64,000 nucleotides of DNA from Herbaspirillum rubrisubalbicans. Lineage in GTDB: Bacteria > Pseudomonadota > Gammaproteobacteria > Burkholderiales > Burkholderiaceae_D. The translations under genes were made by a program, and so were the position numbers. The notes beneath the pieces were generated by a model. That model did not search any database, was not told the DNA's origin, and worked only from the letters and a program-made list of their open reading frames with translations. Below are positions 35,909-45,309 of this stretch, piece by piece; the stretch's first letter is position 1; the number at the start of each line of letters is the position of its first letter. The stretch covers positions 1,798,001 through 1,862,000 of the forward strand of contig NZ_CP024996.1 in assembly GCF_003719195.1 (NCBI RefSeq), written 5' to 3'.

Positions 35909-36840
35909 ATTTCCAGCAATTGCGTTCCATCCGCGAAGCCGCGCGCTGCGGCTTCAACCTCACCGAAGTGGCCAATGTCCTGTTCACTTCGCAACCCGGC
36001 GTGAGCCGCCAGATCCGCGAACTGGAAGAAGAACTGGGCGTGGAAATCTTCGAGCGCAACGGCAAGCGCCTGACCGGTCTCACCGAACCCGGCAAGGGTA
36101 TCCTGGGCATCGTCGAGCGGCTCTTGCTGGAGGCCGAGAACCTGCGTCGCGCCAGCAAGGAATACGCCGGCGAGCAGAGCGGCACGCTCTCCATTGCCAC
36201 CACCCACACCCAGGCGCGCTACGTGTTGCCGCGCGTGGTGCAGGCTTTCCGCGATGCCTTCCCGCAGGTGCGCATCGCCCTGCAGCAGAGCGCCCCGGAA
36301 CACATCGCCGAATGGGTCATCTCGGGCAAGGCCGACATCGGCATCGCCACCGAGGGCCTGTCGCAGTTCAAGGAACTGGTGTCCTTCCCCTGTTATACCT
36401 GGAGCCACGTGATCGTGGTGCCCAAGGGCCATCCGCTACTGGGGCTGGAACAGGTGTCGCTGGAAGACCTGGGTACCTGGCCGCTGATCACCTATGACGT
36501 CGGCTTTACCGGCCGTGGTCATATTGACGAAGCCTTCCGTCAGGCCGGTATCGAACCCGACATCGTGCTCACTGCCATGGACTCCGACGTGATCCAGCAA
36601 TACGTCTCGCTGGGCATGGGGGTGGGCCTGGTGGCCTCGATGGCGGTGGACCAGGGCAAGCACCAGGAGATGGTCGCCATCCAGGCCTCGCACCTGTTCA
36701 AGGCCAACATCGCCCGTCTGGCGGTGCGGCGCGGAGCCTACCTGCGCGGCTATGCCTTTGACTTCATCCAGCAGTTCGCGCCTGACCTCAAGCGTGCCGA
36801 CATCGTCAATGCGCTCAATGAGGCCAATGCCCAGTCTTGA
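35905..36840 (+). CDS. cysB: CysB-like LysR-family regulator of sulfur assimilation
   Basis: Activator of sulfate and sulfonate genes, 311 residues. N-terminal helix-turn-helix with the CysB/Cbl-specific start [61 protein letters not shown]-terminal effector domain including [13 protein letters not shown], which in CysB binds sulfate or N-acetylserine. It may be CysB or the paralogue Cbl/SsuR. ATGA overlap with cysA places it in the same operon, an arrangement that gives autoregulation. Confidence 0.94.
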   Translation: MNFQQLRSIREAARCGFNLTEVANVLFTSQPGVSRQIRELEEELGVEIFERNGKRLTGLTEPGKGILGIVERLLLEAENLRRASKEYAGEQSGTLSIATTHTQARYVLPRVVQAFRDAFPQVRIALQQSAPEHIAEWVISGKADIGIATEGLSQFKELVSFPCYTWSHVIVVPKGHPLLGLEQVSLEDLGTWPLITYDVGFTGRGHIDEAFRQAGIEPDIVLTAMDSDVIQQYVSLGMGVGLVASMAVDQGKHQEMVAIQASHLFKANIARLAVRRGAYLRGYAFDFIQQFAPDLKRADIVNALNEANAQS

Positions 36841-36892
36841 TGGATGAGAGGGCGGTAAAAGCTTACCGGGCCAGTCTATCGAAGTGTCATGA

Positions 36893-36930
36893 CAAAGACC
36901 GGACAGTGTTTGCGCACTGTCCGGTCTTTG
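36893..36930. terminator. Bidirectional terminator of the cysTWAB operon
   Basis: CAAAGACCGGACAGTG / CACTGTCCGGTCTTTG, a perfect 16-bp stem with a short loop and TCTT downstream. It also serves the small minus-strand gene on its right. Confidence 0.9.
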
Positions 36931-36954
36931 TCTTATTGGTCGGGTATTGACTGC

Positions 36955-37155
36955 TCAAACTCGACGGTTCGGTGTCGTGGTAAAGGGGCTGGTCTCTGTA
37001 CTGCCGGGCAGGCTGGTGGTGGACTGGGCCAGTTGCGGCACCTGGCCGACCGAATTCAATACGTCAGTGAAATTGACGGCCGGTTTCTTCGGTGGCTGCG
37101 GACCACCGACCGGTTCGTTGCCATGGTAGACGGTGGAAATGGAATTGATCGACAT
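36955..37155 (-). CDS. Small hypothetical protein, 66 residues
   Basis: Not recognised. The protein begins MSINSISTVYHGNEPVGGPQ and continues PPKKPAVNFTDVLNSVGQVPQL; it is hydrophilic, Ser/Thr/Pro-rich and has no signal peptide or cysteine. Support for it being real: GAGGAG six bases before the ATG, and a strong terminator just beyond the stop. The NFTDVLNSVG segment is the only part likely to form an amphipathic helix. No function is proposed. Confidence 0.6.
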   Translation of the reverse strand: MSINSISTVYHGNEPVGGPQPPKKPAVNFTDVLNSVGQVPQLAQSTTSLPGSTETSPFTTTPNRRV

Positions 37156-37297
37156 GCGTGCACTCCTCAAGTAAGGCTGTCCCCCGGGCCAGCGCCCAGA
37201 CCGATATTGCCGGGGCAGTATAGAGCGAGCGCTGCGATGCGTCGCAGCGGCTTACCCAAACTTGCGCATCTTTACCTCGGCAGCCAACGGATGAAGA

Positions 37298-38164
37298 TCA
37301 TTTGCGCAGGCGTGCTGCGCATTGCTCGCGCAGCGTGATGTCTTCGGGCGCATCGTCGTCGCTGGCCGCGGCATTGGGCGCACCGCTGCGATGGATGCAC
37401 TGCCGATAGCCGGCCACGTAGCGCTCGAACTCGGCACGCGCCTGCGCCTTGGGCAGGCTGGCCAGCGTCGTGATGAAGCCGCGGCTGCCGATCTCGAAGT
37501 GCTGGTAATCGATGGGTTGCTTCCAGTGGCCGCCCCAGACCAGGAAGCCATGGTCATAGAACACACCGACCACGTCCTCGGCCATGCCCGGCTGCACCGG
37601 ATTGCGCTGCAGGTAGGCCGCCCCCTGGGGTGGCAGGACTTGCTGCGTTGGGCTGCCGGCCTGGCTCACGTAGGGATTCTGCTGCGGGTTGATGTCGATG
37701 GCCGCGCCATAGGCGTGCTTGGACCAGCCGCCACCGCCGGTCATGGGGCGGCCATTGAACGCGGAACTGTTGTTGGCTTGCATGGAGCGCTGGTCGTCAC
37801 CATCGAACTGTTCCAGCCCACGGGCACTGGCCAGCGGGAAGGAGCGCAGCAGCAGTTCGCCAAAGAGCGACTCCACCTGCGGCGCCACCGCATCGAGTAC
37901 CACCACCGACCCCTGGCGCGTGGCGCCGTCGAAGTCGGTGTAGTCGAAACTGACCGTGGACAGGCGCGTGCAAGGCACGGGATTGGCAGCAGTGATGACC
38001 TTGCGCGCCTGCAGTTGGCTGCATTGCGTCGGCGTCAGTGGCGTGATGTCGGCGTGGGCGGCGGCAGGCAGGGCTGCCAGCAGGATGGAGATGCACCAGG
38101 CCGGGCATAGCGCACGGGCAGGGCGGCGCCTAGGGGCGCACAGGCGGGCGGTAAGGGTGGTCAT
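37298..38164 (-). CDS. M15-family D,D/L,D-carboxypeptidase-like protein
   Basis: Secreted zinc peptidase of the M15 (VanY/peptidoglycan L-alanyl-D-glutamate peptidase-like, M15_4) family, about 288 residues. An arginine-rich N-terminus is followed by a hydrophobic segment cleaved near AHA-DIT. Zinc-site motifs are SKHAYGAAIDINPQQNP (His and Asp) and YQHFEIG (His). The start is uncertain: ATG 38164 is used, but it has no clear ribosome site, and TTG 38197 would add 11 residues. Probably acts on peptidoglycan. Confidence 0.82.
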   Translation of the reverse strand: MTTLTARLCAPRRRPARALCPAWCISILLAALPAAAHADITPLTPTQCSQLQARKVITAANPVPCTRLSTVSFDYTDFDGATRQGSVVVLDAVAPQVESLFGELLLRSFPLASARGLEQFDGDDQRSMQANNSSAFNGRPMTGGGGWSKHAYGAAIDINPQQNPYVSQAGSPTQQVLPPQGAAYLQRNPVQPGMAEDVVGVFYDHGFLVWGGHWKQPIDYQHFEIGSRGFITTLASLPKAQARAEFERYVAGYRQCIHRSGAPNAAASDDDAPEDITLREQCAARLRK

Positions 38165-38390
38165 GGAGGGGGATGATACGGCTTTTCTGTTCTCCAAGTG
38201 TTGTCAATAAGGTCAGATTGCCTGCGATGGCTGACATCAAGATGCGCCATTTTCTGACAGCCGCAAGCGGCCAGAGCGGCAATAATCGATCTCCAGAAGC
38301 TGTCGAATTCCGGCAAGCACATAGCTCAACAGCATGTGCATTGCTTCTTTTATTTCGGCCAATCCCATCAACAACCTTTGGAGGCAAAAC

Positions 38391-38648
38391 ATGCAGATTC
38401 GCCACACCCTCTTGGCTGCCGCCGTCTTTACCGCCGTCCTCGCCGGTTGCAACAAGCGCGACGAGGCACCTGCCACGCCCGCCGCCACTCCCCCGGCTGC
38501 ATCCGAACCGGCGCCGGCCACCAGCACGCCGGCTCCGGCAACTACCCCGGCGCCTGCGGATTCGGGTTCCACCGCCACCCCGGCTACACCGACTCCGACC
38601 ACGCCTTCGGATTCCTCGGCTGGCGGCACTGCCGGTACGCAGAAGTAA
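38391..38648 (+). CDS. Small Pro/Ala/Thr-rich lipoprotein
   Basis: An 85-residue predicted lipoprotein. The signal peptide ends with the lipobox LAGC (Cys20); the mature chain KRDEAPATPAATPPAASEP… consists of Pro, Ala, Thr and Ser repeats and is likely unstructured, so it could span part of the periplasm. GGAGG lies 6 bases before the ATG. No catalytic feature is visible; function unknown. A terminator stands about 100 bases downstream. Confidence 0.8.
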   Translation: MQIRHTLLAAAVFTAVLAGCNKRDEAPATPAATPPAASEPAPATSTPAPATTPAPADSGSTATPATPTPTTPSDSSAGGTAGTQK

Positions 38649-38745
38649 GCGCGCATTCCGGGCACTCCACGCACTTCGTATAACGAGAGCCAACAAGAAC
38701 GGCAAGAGCCGCACCATCACCCTGCAGTGGGAACAGCACTGCATA

Positions 38746-38778
38746 CGCCGCGACGGGCAACCGTTGCGGCGTTTTCTT
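38746..38778 (+). terminator. Terminator after the lipoprotein gene
   Basis: CGCCGC…GCGGCG stem with inner ACGG/CCGT pairing, followed by TTTTCTTT. Confidence 0.7.
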
Positions 38779-38845
38779 TGGTGGAGCGGTGCTCGGCAGT
38801 CGGGAATCGTCAGGAAAAAGTCGGATCCTCGCGCACAATCTTCCC

Positions 38846-38950
38846 GAACTTTTTTTTGCGGGCCGCAGTCGTACCGGTGGTTGAACTGTTCCTTCAACCT
38901 CCCTCTTGATAGGGAACTTGCCCGCAGTTCATTGGCTGCGGGCTTTTTTT
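38846..38950 (+). ncRNA. Candidate small RNA with three hairpins
   Basis: Between the lipoprotein terminator and the convergent glycosidase gene stand three consecutive stems: GGTTGAA/TTCAACC (38879-38899), CCCT/AGGG (38901-38914) and the terminator GCCCGCAG/CTGCGGGC (38920-38943) followed by seven T. The unpaired link between the first two stems includes CCTCCCT, complementary to a ribosome-binding site. No protein frame fits. A CACAAT box at 38834-38839 might be the -10 element. The 5' end is a guess. Confidence 0.4.
38920..38950 (+). terminator. Strong intrinsic terminator without an obvious upstream gene
   Basis: GCCCGCAG TTCATTGG CTGCGGGC then TTTTTTT. The nearest plus-strand gene already has a terminator 150 bases upstream. 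Confidence 0.85.
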
Positions 38951-38971
38951 GGCCAGTCGAACCAGCGGGTG

Positions 38972-39748
38972 CTATTTGCCCGGGTACGGCTTGACCACCG
39001 CGATCATGGCCCCGAAGGCCGGACCCATGTTGGCTTCCAGCGTGGGATACATGCGCGAGATGCTGCCATCCAGGTACAAGGCGTCACTGCACTTGAGTTC
39101 GTCTCGCAGGAAACTGGCGAAGTCATAGAAGCTGATCGGATTGCGCGCGATGGCCAGCGTCACCATCCCGGCCGCATCCAGGCACACCGCATTGCGCACC
39201 ACCGTATTGGCCGAGGCCGGATCGAAACGGGGATTGATCCTGCCCTCCACGATCATCAGCGGCCCCGACTGCGTGGCATAGCGCGCCACCCCATTCCATA
39301 GCCCCAGCTCGGCCTGGTAGTCCGAGGTCTCAACGATATAGGCCTGGCGGTCGCTCAAGACGAACACGCCATTGGGCTGCAGGTAGAAATTGCCATAGGC
39401 GTTCTTGCGGGTATTGAGACGGCGCAACTGGTTGCCGCCTTCCACATACAGGCCCAGCGGTTGCAACTGTTTGTCGTAGATGCCGGCATTGGTGGCGCAC
39501 ACCATTTCCTGGCCCTGGCTGCGCAGGTGGGCGTCAAGCCGGCTGAAGTTGCCCAAGGGCGTGCCGTTGGCATCCTTCCAGTACATGCGGATGGTGTCGT
39601 TGCGCGGATCGGCGCGGCAGGTGCTGATGAAGACCTGGTGATACTGGTATTGGCGGATGTCGGCTGCCGCAGCCGAGGCCGACCACAGCGCAAGGCAACT
39701 CAGCGCCAGCAGACGCAGGAGGGAAGGGCGGAAAAGGAATTGAAGCAT
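38972..39748 (-). CDS. Phosphodiester glycosidase family (NAGPA/DUF2233) exported protein
   Basis: A 258-residue exported protein. Signal peptide 1-27 (LLALSCLALWSASAAA-AD). The domain resembles the NAGPA/DUF2233 family: HQVFISTCRADPRNDTIRMYWK, ATNAGIYDKQLQPLGLYVEGG, NFYLQPNGVFVL, ATQSGPLMIVEGRIN and ALYLDGSISRMY (the conserved LDGG-like acidic loop, here LDGS). The family removes capping sugars or processes cell-wall components; substrate here unknown. ATG 39748 was preferred over an upstream in-frame ATG because the signal peptide begins there. Confidence 0.85.
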   Translation of the reverse strand: MLQFLFRPSLLRLLALSCLALWSASAAAADIRQYQYHQVFISTCRADPRNDTIRMYWKDANGTPLGNFSRLDAHLRSQGQEMVCATNAGIYDKQLQPLGLYVEGGNQLRRLNTRKNAYGNFYLQPNGVFVLSDRQAYIVETSDYQAELGLWNGVARYATQSGPLMIVEGRINPRFDPASANTVVRNAVCLDAAGMVTLAIARNPISFYDFASFLRDELKCSDALYLDGSISRMYPTLEANMGPAFGAMIAVVKPYPGK

Positions 39749-40160
39749 CGAAACCAAGTCTTGTTCTGCAGGACCGCACGGGGCGAGGCGGTATTGTAAA
39801 TGGCCCCCGACGGGCTTGCCATGGGAAATCCCGCTTTTACCCGAAAATCCAGTCCAGGAAAGGCTTTGCGGGCGATGCACCGAATTCGCTCATGCTGCAG
39901 TGCGAAGCTGCACCGAATGTGGGAAAATGAAGAAAAACAGCATGAAATGTGCGAAAAATCGAATTGCACAGCGCATAAATGACGGGGGATGGCCAATATT
40001 CAAAAAAAATTTGCCCTAGATGACGGCAGTGTTACACTCTGCCCCCATGCTGCGGCAGGTCTCCCGTAAAACGGGGCCAGAGAACCGCGGCCCTACGCGC
40101 GCCGGCCTGCTGGCCAGGTAACGGCGCCTCTTGAATCCGTTCCATCCTGGAGGAAACGAC
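39749..40160. other. Divergent intergenic region and livJ leader
   Basis: 412 bases without a supported gene. The right part contains the likely livJ promoter and then a leader of about 120 bases with several GC-rich inverted repeats (for example GCGCCGGCC…GGCC…GGCGC around 40098-40127). Whether the leader regulates livJ is not known. Confidence 0.5.
40011..40038 (+). promoter_or_regulatory. Candidate sigma-70 promoter of the liv operon
   Basis: TTGCCC and TACACT with a 16-base spacer, downstream of an A-tract (CAAAAAAAAT); about 120 bases before livJ. Confidence 0.45.
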
Positions 40161-41291
40161 ATGAAATTTGCAAGCCGTCTGACCAAGATCGCCCTGGCTG
40201 CCGCCACCTTCGCCGGCTTGGCCGCCTCTGCTGGCCTGGCCCAAGCCGACACCGTCAAGATCGCCATCGCCGGTCCCTTGACCGGTGCCGTGGCCCAGTA
40301 CGGCGACATGGTCAAGGCCGGCGCCCTGACCGCCATCGAACAGATCAACGCCGCCGGCGGCGCCAACGGTAACAAGTTCGAAGCCGTGCTCATGGACGAT
40401 GGCTGCGAACCCAAGCAAGCCGTGGCCGTGGCCAACAAGATCGTCAGCCAGGGCATCAAGTACGTGATCGGTCACGTCTGCTCCGGTTCCACCATCCCCG
40501 CCTCCGACATCTACGAGAACGAAGGCGTGGTCATGATCACCCCCTCGGCCACTGCCCCGCAGCTGACCGAAGCCAAGCCGCACAAGTTCATCTTCCGCAC
40601 CATCGGTCGCGATGACCAGCAAGGTCCGGCCGCTGCCCGTTACGTGATCGAGAAGATCAAGCCCAAGAAGGTCGCCGTGCTGCACGACAAGCAGTCCTAC
40701 GGCCAGGGTGTGGCCGCATCGGTCAAGAGCGCACTGGAAGCGGCCAAGGTACCGGTGGTGCTGTTCGAAGGCATCAATGCCGGTGACAGCGACTACTCGG
40801 CCATCGTCACCAAGTTGAAGTCGCAGGGCGTGGACTTCGTCTACTTCGGCGGCTACCACCCGGAAATGGGCCTGATCATGCGCCAGGCGCGTGAGCAGGG
40901 CGTCAAGGCCGTCTTCATGGGCCCTGAAGGCGTGGGCAACAAGGACATCACCGCCATTGCCGGTCCGGCTTCCGAAGGCATGTTGGTGACCCTGCCGGCC
41001 GACTTCGCCGCCGATCCTGCCAACGCTGCCCTGGTCAAGGCCTTTGCCGCCGCCAAGCGCGACGCCAATGGTCCGTTCCAGATGCCGGCCTACTCGGCGG
41101 TGAAGATCATTGCCGACGCTATCACCGGCGCCAAGTCCACCGACCCGGACAAGGTCGCCGCCTACATCCACGCCAACAGCTTCAAGACCCCGATCGGCAA
41201 CGTCGAATACGACAAGAAGGGCGACCTGAAGGCCTTCAAGTTCGTGGTCTTCACCTGGCACAAGGATGCCACCAAGACCGAAGCCAAGTGA
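40161..41291 (+). CDS. livJ: Branched-chain amino acid ABC transporter substrate-binding protein
   Basis: Periplasmic Leu/Ile/Val receptor, 376 residues. Signal peptide about 1-29 (GLAQA-DTVKIA). The mature protein starts with VKIAIAGPLTGAVAQYGDMVKAGALTAIEQINAAGG and contains DDGCEPKQAVAVANKIVSQGIKYVIGHVCSGSTIPASDIYENEGVVMITPSATAPQLT, the ligand-binding face of LivJ/LivK including the disulfide cysteines. GGAGGAAA precedes the ATG. A hairpin separates it from livH, consistent with a higher level of the binding protein than of the membrane parts. Confidence 0.96.
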   Translation: MKFASRLTKIALAAATFAGLAASAGLAQADTVKIAIAGPLTGAVAQYGDMVKAGALTAIEQINAAGGANGNKFEAVLMDDGCEPKQAVAVANKIVSQGIKYVIGHVCSGSTIPASDIYENEGVVMITPSATAPQLTEAKPHKFIFRTIGRDDQQGPAAARYVIEKIKPKKVAVLHDKQSYGQGVAASVKSALEAAKVPVVLFEGINAGDSDYSAIVTKLKSQGVDFVYFGGYHPEMGLIMRQAREQGVKAVFMGPEGVGNKDITAIAGPASEGMLVTLPADFAADPANAALVKAFAAAKRDANGPFQMPAYSAVKIIADAITGAKSTDPDKVAAYIHANSFKTPIGNVEYDKKGDLKAFKFVVFTWHKDATKTEAK

Positions 41292-41339
41292 TTCGCCCCG
41301 AATCGCTGGCGTGACTGTCTGAGCTGACGTCAAACCGCG

Positions 41340-41371
41340 AAATGCCCCATTGCAGTCGGAATGGGGCATTT
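41340..41371 (+). terminator. Intercistronic hairpin between livJ and livH
   Basis: AAATGCCCCATT…AATGGGGCATTT, 12-bp stem, 48 bases after the livJ stop and ending 19 bases before livH. Partial termination or 3' end protection of livJ mRNA is likely. Confidence 0.7.
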
Positions 41372-41390
41372 CCACTTTATGGGTTCCCTC

Positions 41391-42317
<927 letters not shown>

Positions 42318-42360
42318 GCGTGCTGTACGCGACGGACAACGACATATTCAAGGAGGCGTG

Positions 42361-43587
42361 ATGCCCGAGACTTTCAAGAATGCCGTGGCGGCGGCGCTGG
42401 TGACCGCCGTATTGACCATTCCGCTGTTGGGGATGCAACTGCAACTGGAGGGCTACCGCGTGGTCCTCAACACCCACTGGACTCCGGTGCTGGTGGCGGT
42501 GCTGGCCGTGTTCCTGTTCCAGCTGGCCAAGCCGACGCTGGCGCGCGGTACTGCCAGCATCAAGCTGCCGGCGCTGCCGCGTCTGGCGCCGCGCCAGCAA
42601 CGCGCCGCGCTGGTGCTCCTGTTGCTGGCCGCACTGGTGTGGCCCTTCTTCGGTTCGCGCGGCTACGTGGATGTGATGACCCTGGCGCTGATCTACGTGG
42701 TGCTGGGCCTGGGCTTGAATATCGTGGTCGGCTTTGCCGGCCTGCTGGATCTGGGCTATGTGGGCTTCTACGCCGTGGGTGCCTACACCTACGCATTGTG
42801 CAACCAGTACTTCGGCCTCTCGTTCTGGGAATGCGTGCCGCTGTCGGCGGCCGCCGCAGCACTCTTCGGCTTCCTGCTGGGCTTCCCGGTGCTGCGTCTG
42901 CGCGGTGATTACCTGGCCATCGTCACGCTGGGCTTTGGTGAAATCATCCGCCTCTTGCTCAACAACCTGACCAGCATCACCGGTGGCCCCGATGGCATCT
43001 CCGGCATCCCCAAGCCGACCGTGTTCGGCCTGGTGATGGCGCGCAATCCCGTCACCGAAGGCGGTACCACCTTCCACCAGGTGTTCGGCCTGTCCTACCA
43101 GGGTGGGCACATGGTGATCTTCATGTATTTCCTGGCCTTGCTGATGGTGCTCTTTACCTATTTCGTCACTAGTCGTCTTTTGCGTATGCCCATGGGCCGC
43201 GCCTGGGAGGCCCTACGTGAAGATGAGATCGCATGTCGCTCGCTGGGCATCAACCCGACCCGCGTGAAGCTCTCGGCCTTCACGCTGGGCGCCGCCTTCG
43301 CCGGTCTGGCCGGTTCCTTCTTCGCCGCCCGCCAGGGCTTGGTGACGCCGGAATCGTTCACCTTCATCGAGTCGGCCCTGATTCTGGCCATCGTGGTGTT
43401 GGGTGGCATGGGTTCGCAACTGGGCGTGATCCTGGCCGCCATCCTCTTGACCGTGCTGCCCGAACTGGCGCGCAGCTTTGCCGAATATCGCATGTTGATC
43501 TTCGGTCTGGTGATGGTGCTGATGATGATGTGGCGTCCGCAAGGATTGCTTCCCGCAACCCGTCCGCACGTGGAGCTGCCGCAATGA
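42361..43587 (+). CDS. livM: Branched-chain amino acid ABC permease LivM
   Basis: Second permease, 408 residues, with the N-terminal extension typical of LivM in proteobacteria. Family segments: [75 protein letters not shown] and [39 protein letters not shown] precedes; ATG 42361 is used instead of the adjacent GTG 42358. Its stop overlaps the livG start. Confidence 0.96.
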   Translation: MPETFKNAVAAALVTAVLTIPLLGMQLQLEGYRVVLNTHWTPVLVAVLAVFLFQLAKPTLARGTASIKLPALPRLAPRQQRAALVLLLLAALVWPFFGSRGYVDVMTLALIYVVLGLGLNIVVGFAGLLDLGYVGFYAVGAYTYALCNQYFGLSFWECVPLSAAAAALFGFLLGFPVLRLRGDYLAIVTLGFGEIIRLLLNNLTSITGGPDGISGIPKPTVFGLVMARNPVTEGGTTFHQVFGLSYQGGHMVIFMYFLALLMVLFTYFVTSRLLRMPMGRAWEALREDEIACRSLGINPTRVKLSAFTLGAAFAGLAGSFFAARQGLVTPESFTFIESALILAIVVLGGMGSQLGVILAAILLTVLPELARSFAEYRMLIFGLVMVLMMMWRPQGLLPATRPHVELPQ

Positions 43588-44360
43588 GCCAACCAGTCAA
43601 GACCATGCTGGAAGTGTCCACGCTGTCGATGCGCTTCGGCGGCCTGTTGGCCGTGGATGGCGTCTCGCTGGCGGTGCAGGAGCGCGAAGTCTTCGCCATC
43701 ATCGGCCCCAATGGTGCTGGCAAGACCACCGTCTTCAACTGCATCAGCGGCTTCTACCAGCCGACCTCGGGCGAGATCACCCTCGATGGCGTCTCCATTG
43801 CCCGCCAGCCCAGCCACCAGGTGGCGCAGCAGGGACTGGTGCGCACCTTCCAGAACATTCGCCTCTTCAAGTCCATGACAGTGGTGGAAAACCTGCTGGT
43901 GGCGCAACACCAGCAGGTCAATACCAATTTGCTGTCGGGCTTGTTGAAGACGCCTTCCTATCGCCGTTCCGAGCAGGAGGCGCTGCAACGTGTGGCCTAC
44001 TGGCTGGAGCAACTGGGCCTGACGTCCCTGGCCAACCGCGAGGCCGGCACGCTCTCCTATGGTCTGCAACGCCGCGTCGAAATCGCGCGCTGCATGATCA
44101 CCAAGCCGCGCCTGCTGTTGCTGGATGAACCAGCGGCCGGCCTGAACCCGCAGGAGAAGCAGGAATTGTCGCAACTGATCGACCGCCTGCGCCGCGAACA
44201 TGGCGTGGCCGTGCTGCTGATCGAACACGACATGAGCCTCATCATGGGCATCTCCGACCGCATCCTGGTCATGGAGCATGGCAAGCCCATCGTCACTGGC
44301 ACCCCCGAACAGGTGCGCAGCGATGAGCGTGTGATCAAGGCTTACCTGGGAGAAGAGTGA
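43584..44360 (+). CDS. livG: Branched-chain amino acid ABC ATP-binding protein LivG
   Basis: First ATPase, 258 residues. Walker [10 protein letters not shown], the LivG-specific [20 protein letters not shown], signature [13 protein letters not shown], Walker [14 protein letters not shown] and His in [14 protein letters not shown] overlap with livM and TGATG overlap with livF show tight coupling. Confidence 0.96.
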   Translation: MSQPVKTMLEVSTLSMRFGGLLAVDGVSLAVQEREVFAIIGPNGAGKTTVFNCISGFYQPTSGEITLDGVSIARQPSHQVAQQGLVRTFQNIRLFKSMTVVENLLVAQHQQVNTNLLSGLLKTPSYRRSEQEALQRVAYWLEQLGLTSLANREAGTLSYGLQRRVEIARCMITKPRLLLLDEPAAGLNPQEKQELSQLIDRLRREHGVAVLLIEHDMSLIMGISDRILVMEHGKPIVTGTPEQVRSDERVIKAYLGEE

Positions 44361-45064
44361 TGCTGCAATTTGACAAGGTGCATACCCACTATGGCGCCAT
44401 CGAGGCGCTGCATGGCGTGTCGCTGAATGTGGAAAAGGGCGAGATCGTGACCTTGATCGGCGCCAACGGCGCCGGCAAGACCACGCTGCTGATGACGCTG
44501 TGCGGTCGTCCACGCGCCTCCAGCGGCCGCGTGATCTTCGAGGGCCAGGACATCACCCGCTTGCCCACCCACGAGATCATGCGCCGCGGACTGGCGATCT
44601 CGCCCGAAGGGCGGCGCGTCTTCCCCAGCCTGACCGTGCTGGAAAACCTCAAGATGGGGGCCTTCTTCGCCAGCAACGAAGAGATCGAGCAGGGCATTGC
44701 CTATGTCTTTGGTCTCTTCCCGCGCTTGAAGGAGCGCGCCGCCCAGCGCGCCGGCACCATGTCCGGCGGCGAGCAGCAGATGCTGGCCATCGGTCGGGCG
44801 CTGATGAGCAAGCCGCGCCTGCTGCTGCTGGACGAACCCACGCTGGGCCTGGCGCCGCTGGTGATTGCGCAGATCTTCGAGATCATCCGCACCATCCGCG
44901 CCAGCGGCGTGACCGTGTTCCTGGTGGAGCAGAACGCCAACAAGGCGCTGGGCGTGGCCGACCGCGGCTATGTGCTGGAGAACGGTCACGTGGTCATGTC
45001 CGACAGCGGGGCCAACCTGCTGGCCAACAGCGAGGTGCGCAAGGCATATCTGGGCCACGGTTGA
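44360..45064 (+). CDS. livF: Branched-chain amino acid ABC ATP-binding protein LivF
   Basis: Second ATPase, 234 residues, with Walker A GANGAGKTTLL, the LivF-specific ISPEGRRVFPSLTVLENLKMGAF, signature MSGGEQQMLAIGRAL, Walker B LLLLDEPTLGLAPLV and LVEQNANKAL. ATG 44360 overlaps the livG stop; a GTG three bases earlier is possible. Last gene of livJHMGF. Confidence 0.96.
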   Translation: MLQFDKVHTHYGAIEALHGVSLNVEKGEIVTLIGANGAGKTTLLMTLCGRPRASSGRVIFEGQDITRLPTHEIMRRGLAISPEGRRVFPSLTVLENLKMGAFFASNEEIEQGIAYVFGLFPRLKERAAQRAGTMSGGEQQMLAIGRALMSKPRLLLLDEPTLGLAPLVIAQIFEIIRTIRASGVTVFLVEQNANKALGVADRGYVLENGHVVMSDSGANLLANSEVRKAYLGHG

Positions 45065-45080
45065 CACTGTCAGCGCACCC

Positions 45081-45122
45081 GAAGACAGCGGCCCGGTCCT
45101 CGCCCACCGGGCCGTTGTCTTC
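45081..45122 (+). terminator. Terminator of the liv operon
   Basis: CGGCCCGGT…ACCGGGCCG inner stem extended by GAAGACA/TGTCTTC outer arms, 17 bases after the livF stop; short U-rich tail. Confidence 0.75.
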
Positions 45123-45309
45123 TGTACTGGCGACGAAGGGCAACGCAGGGCAGGGCGTACTGGTCATGTGAGCTGATGTGTTGGGGCTACTGTCAGGCCA
45201 CTGTATTGGCCGGATGTGAGGTTTTGTTTGTAACTGTGCAGGTAACTGTTTCCTCCCAGTGACATCCGGGATTGTTTCGGGCTATCCTCGACATTCGATG
45301 AGGAAAAGC

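Noticed and set aside
38649..38971. Possible protein fragment overlapping the region after the lipoprotein gene
   Set aside because: An open frame runs through two terminator hairpins with no ribosome site and no recognisable domain; the sequence is better explained by RNA structure.
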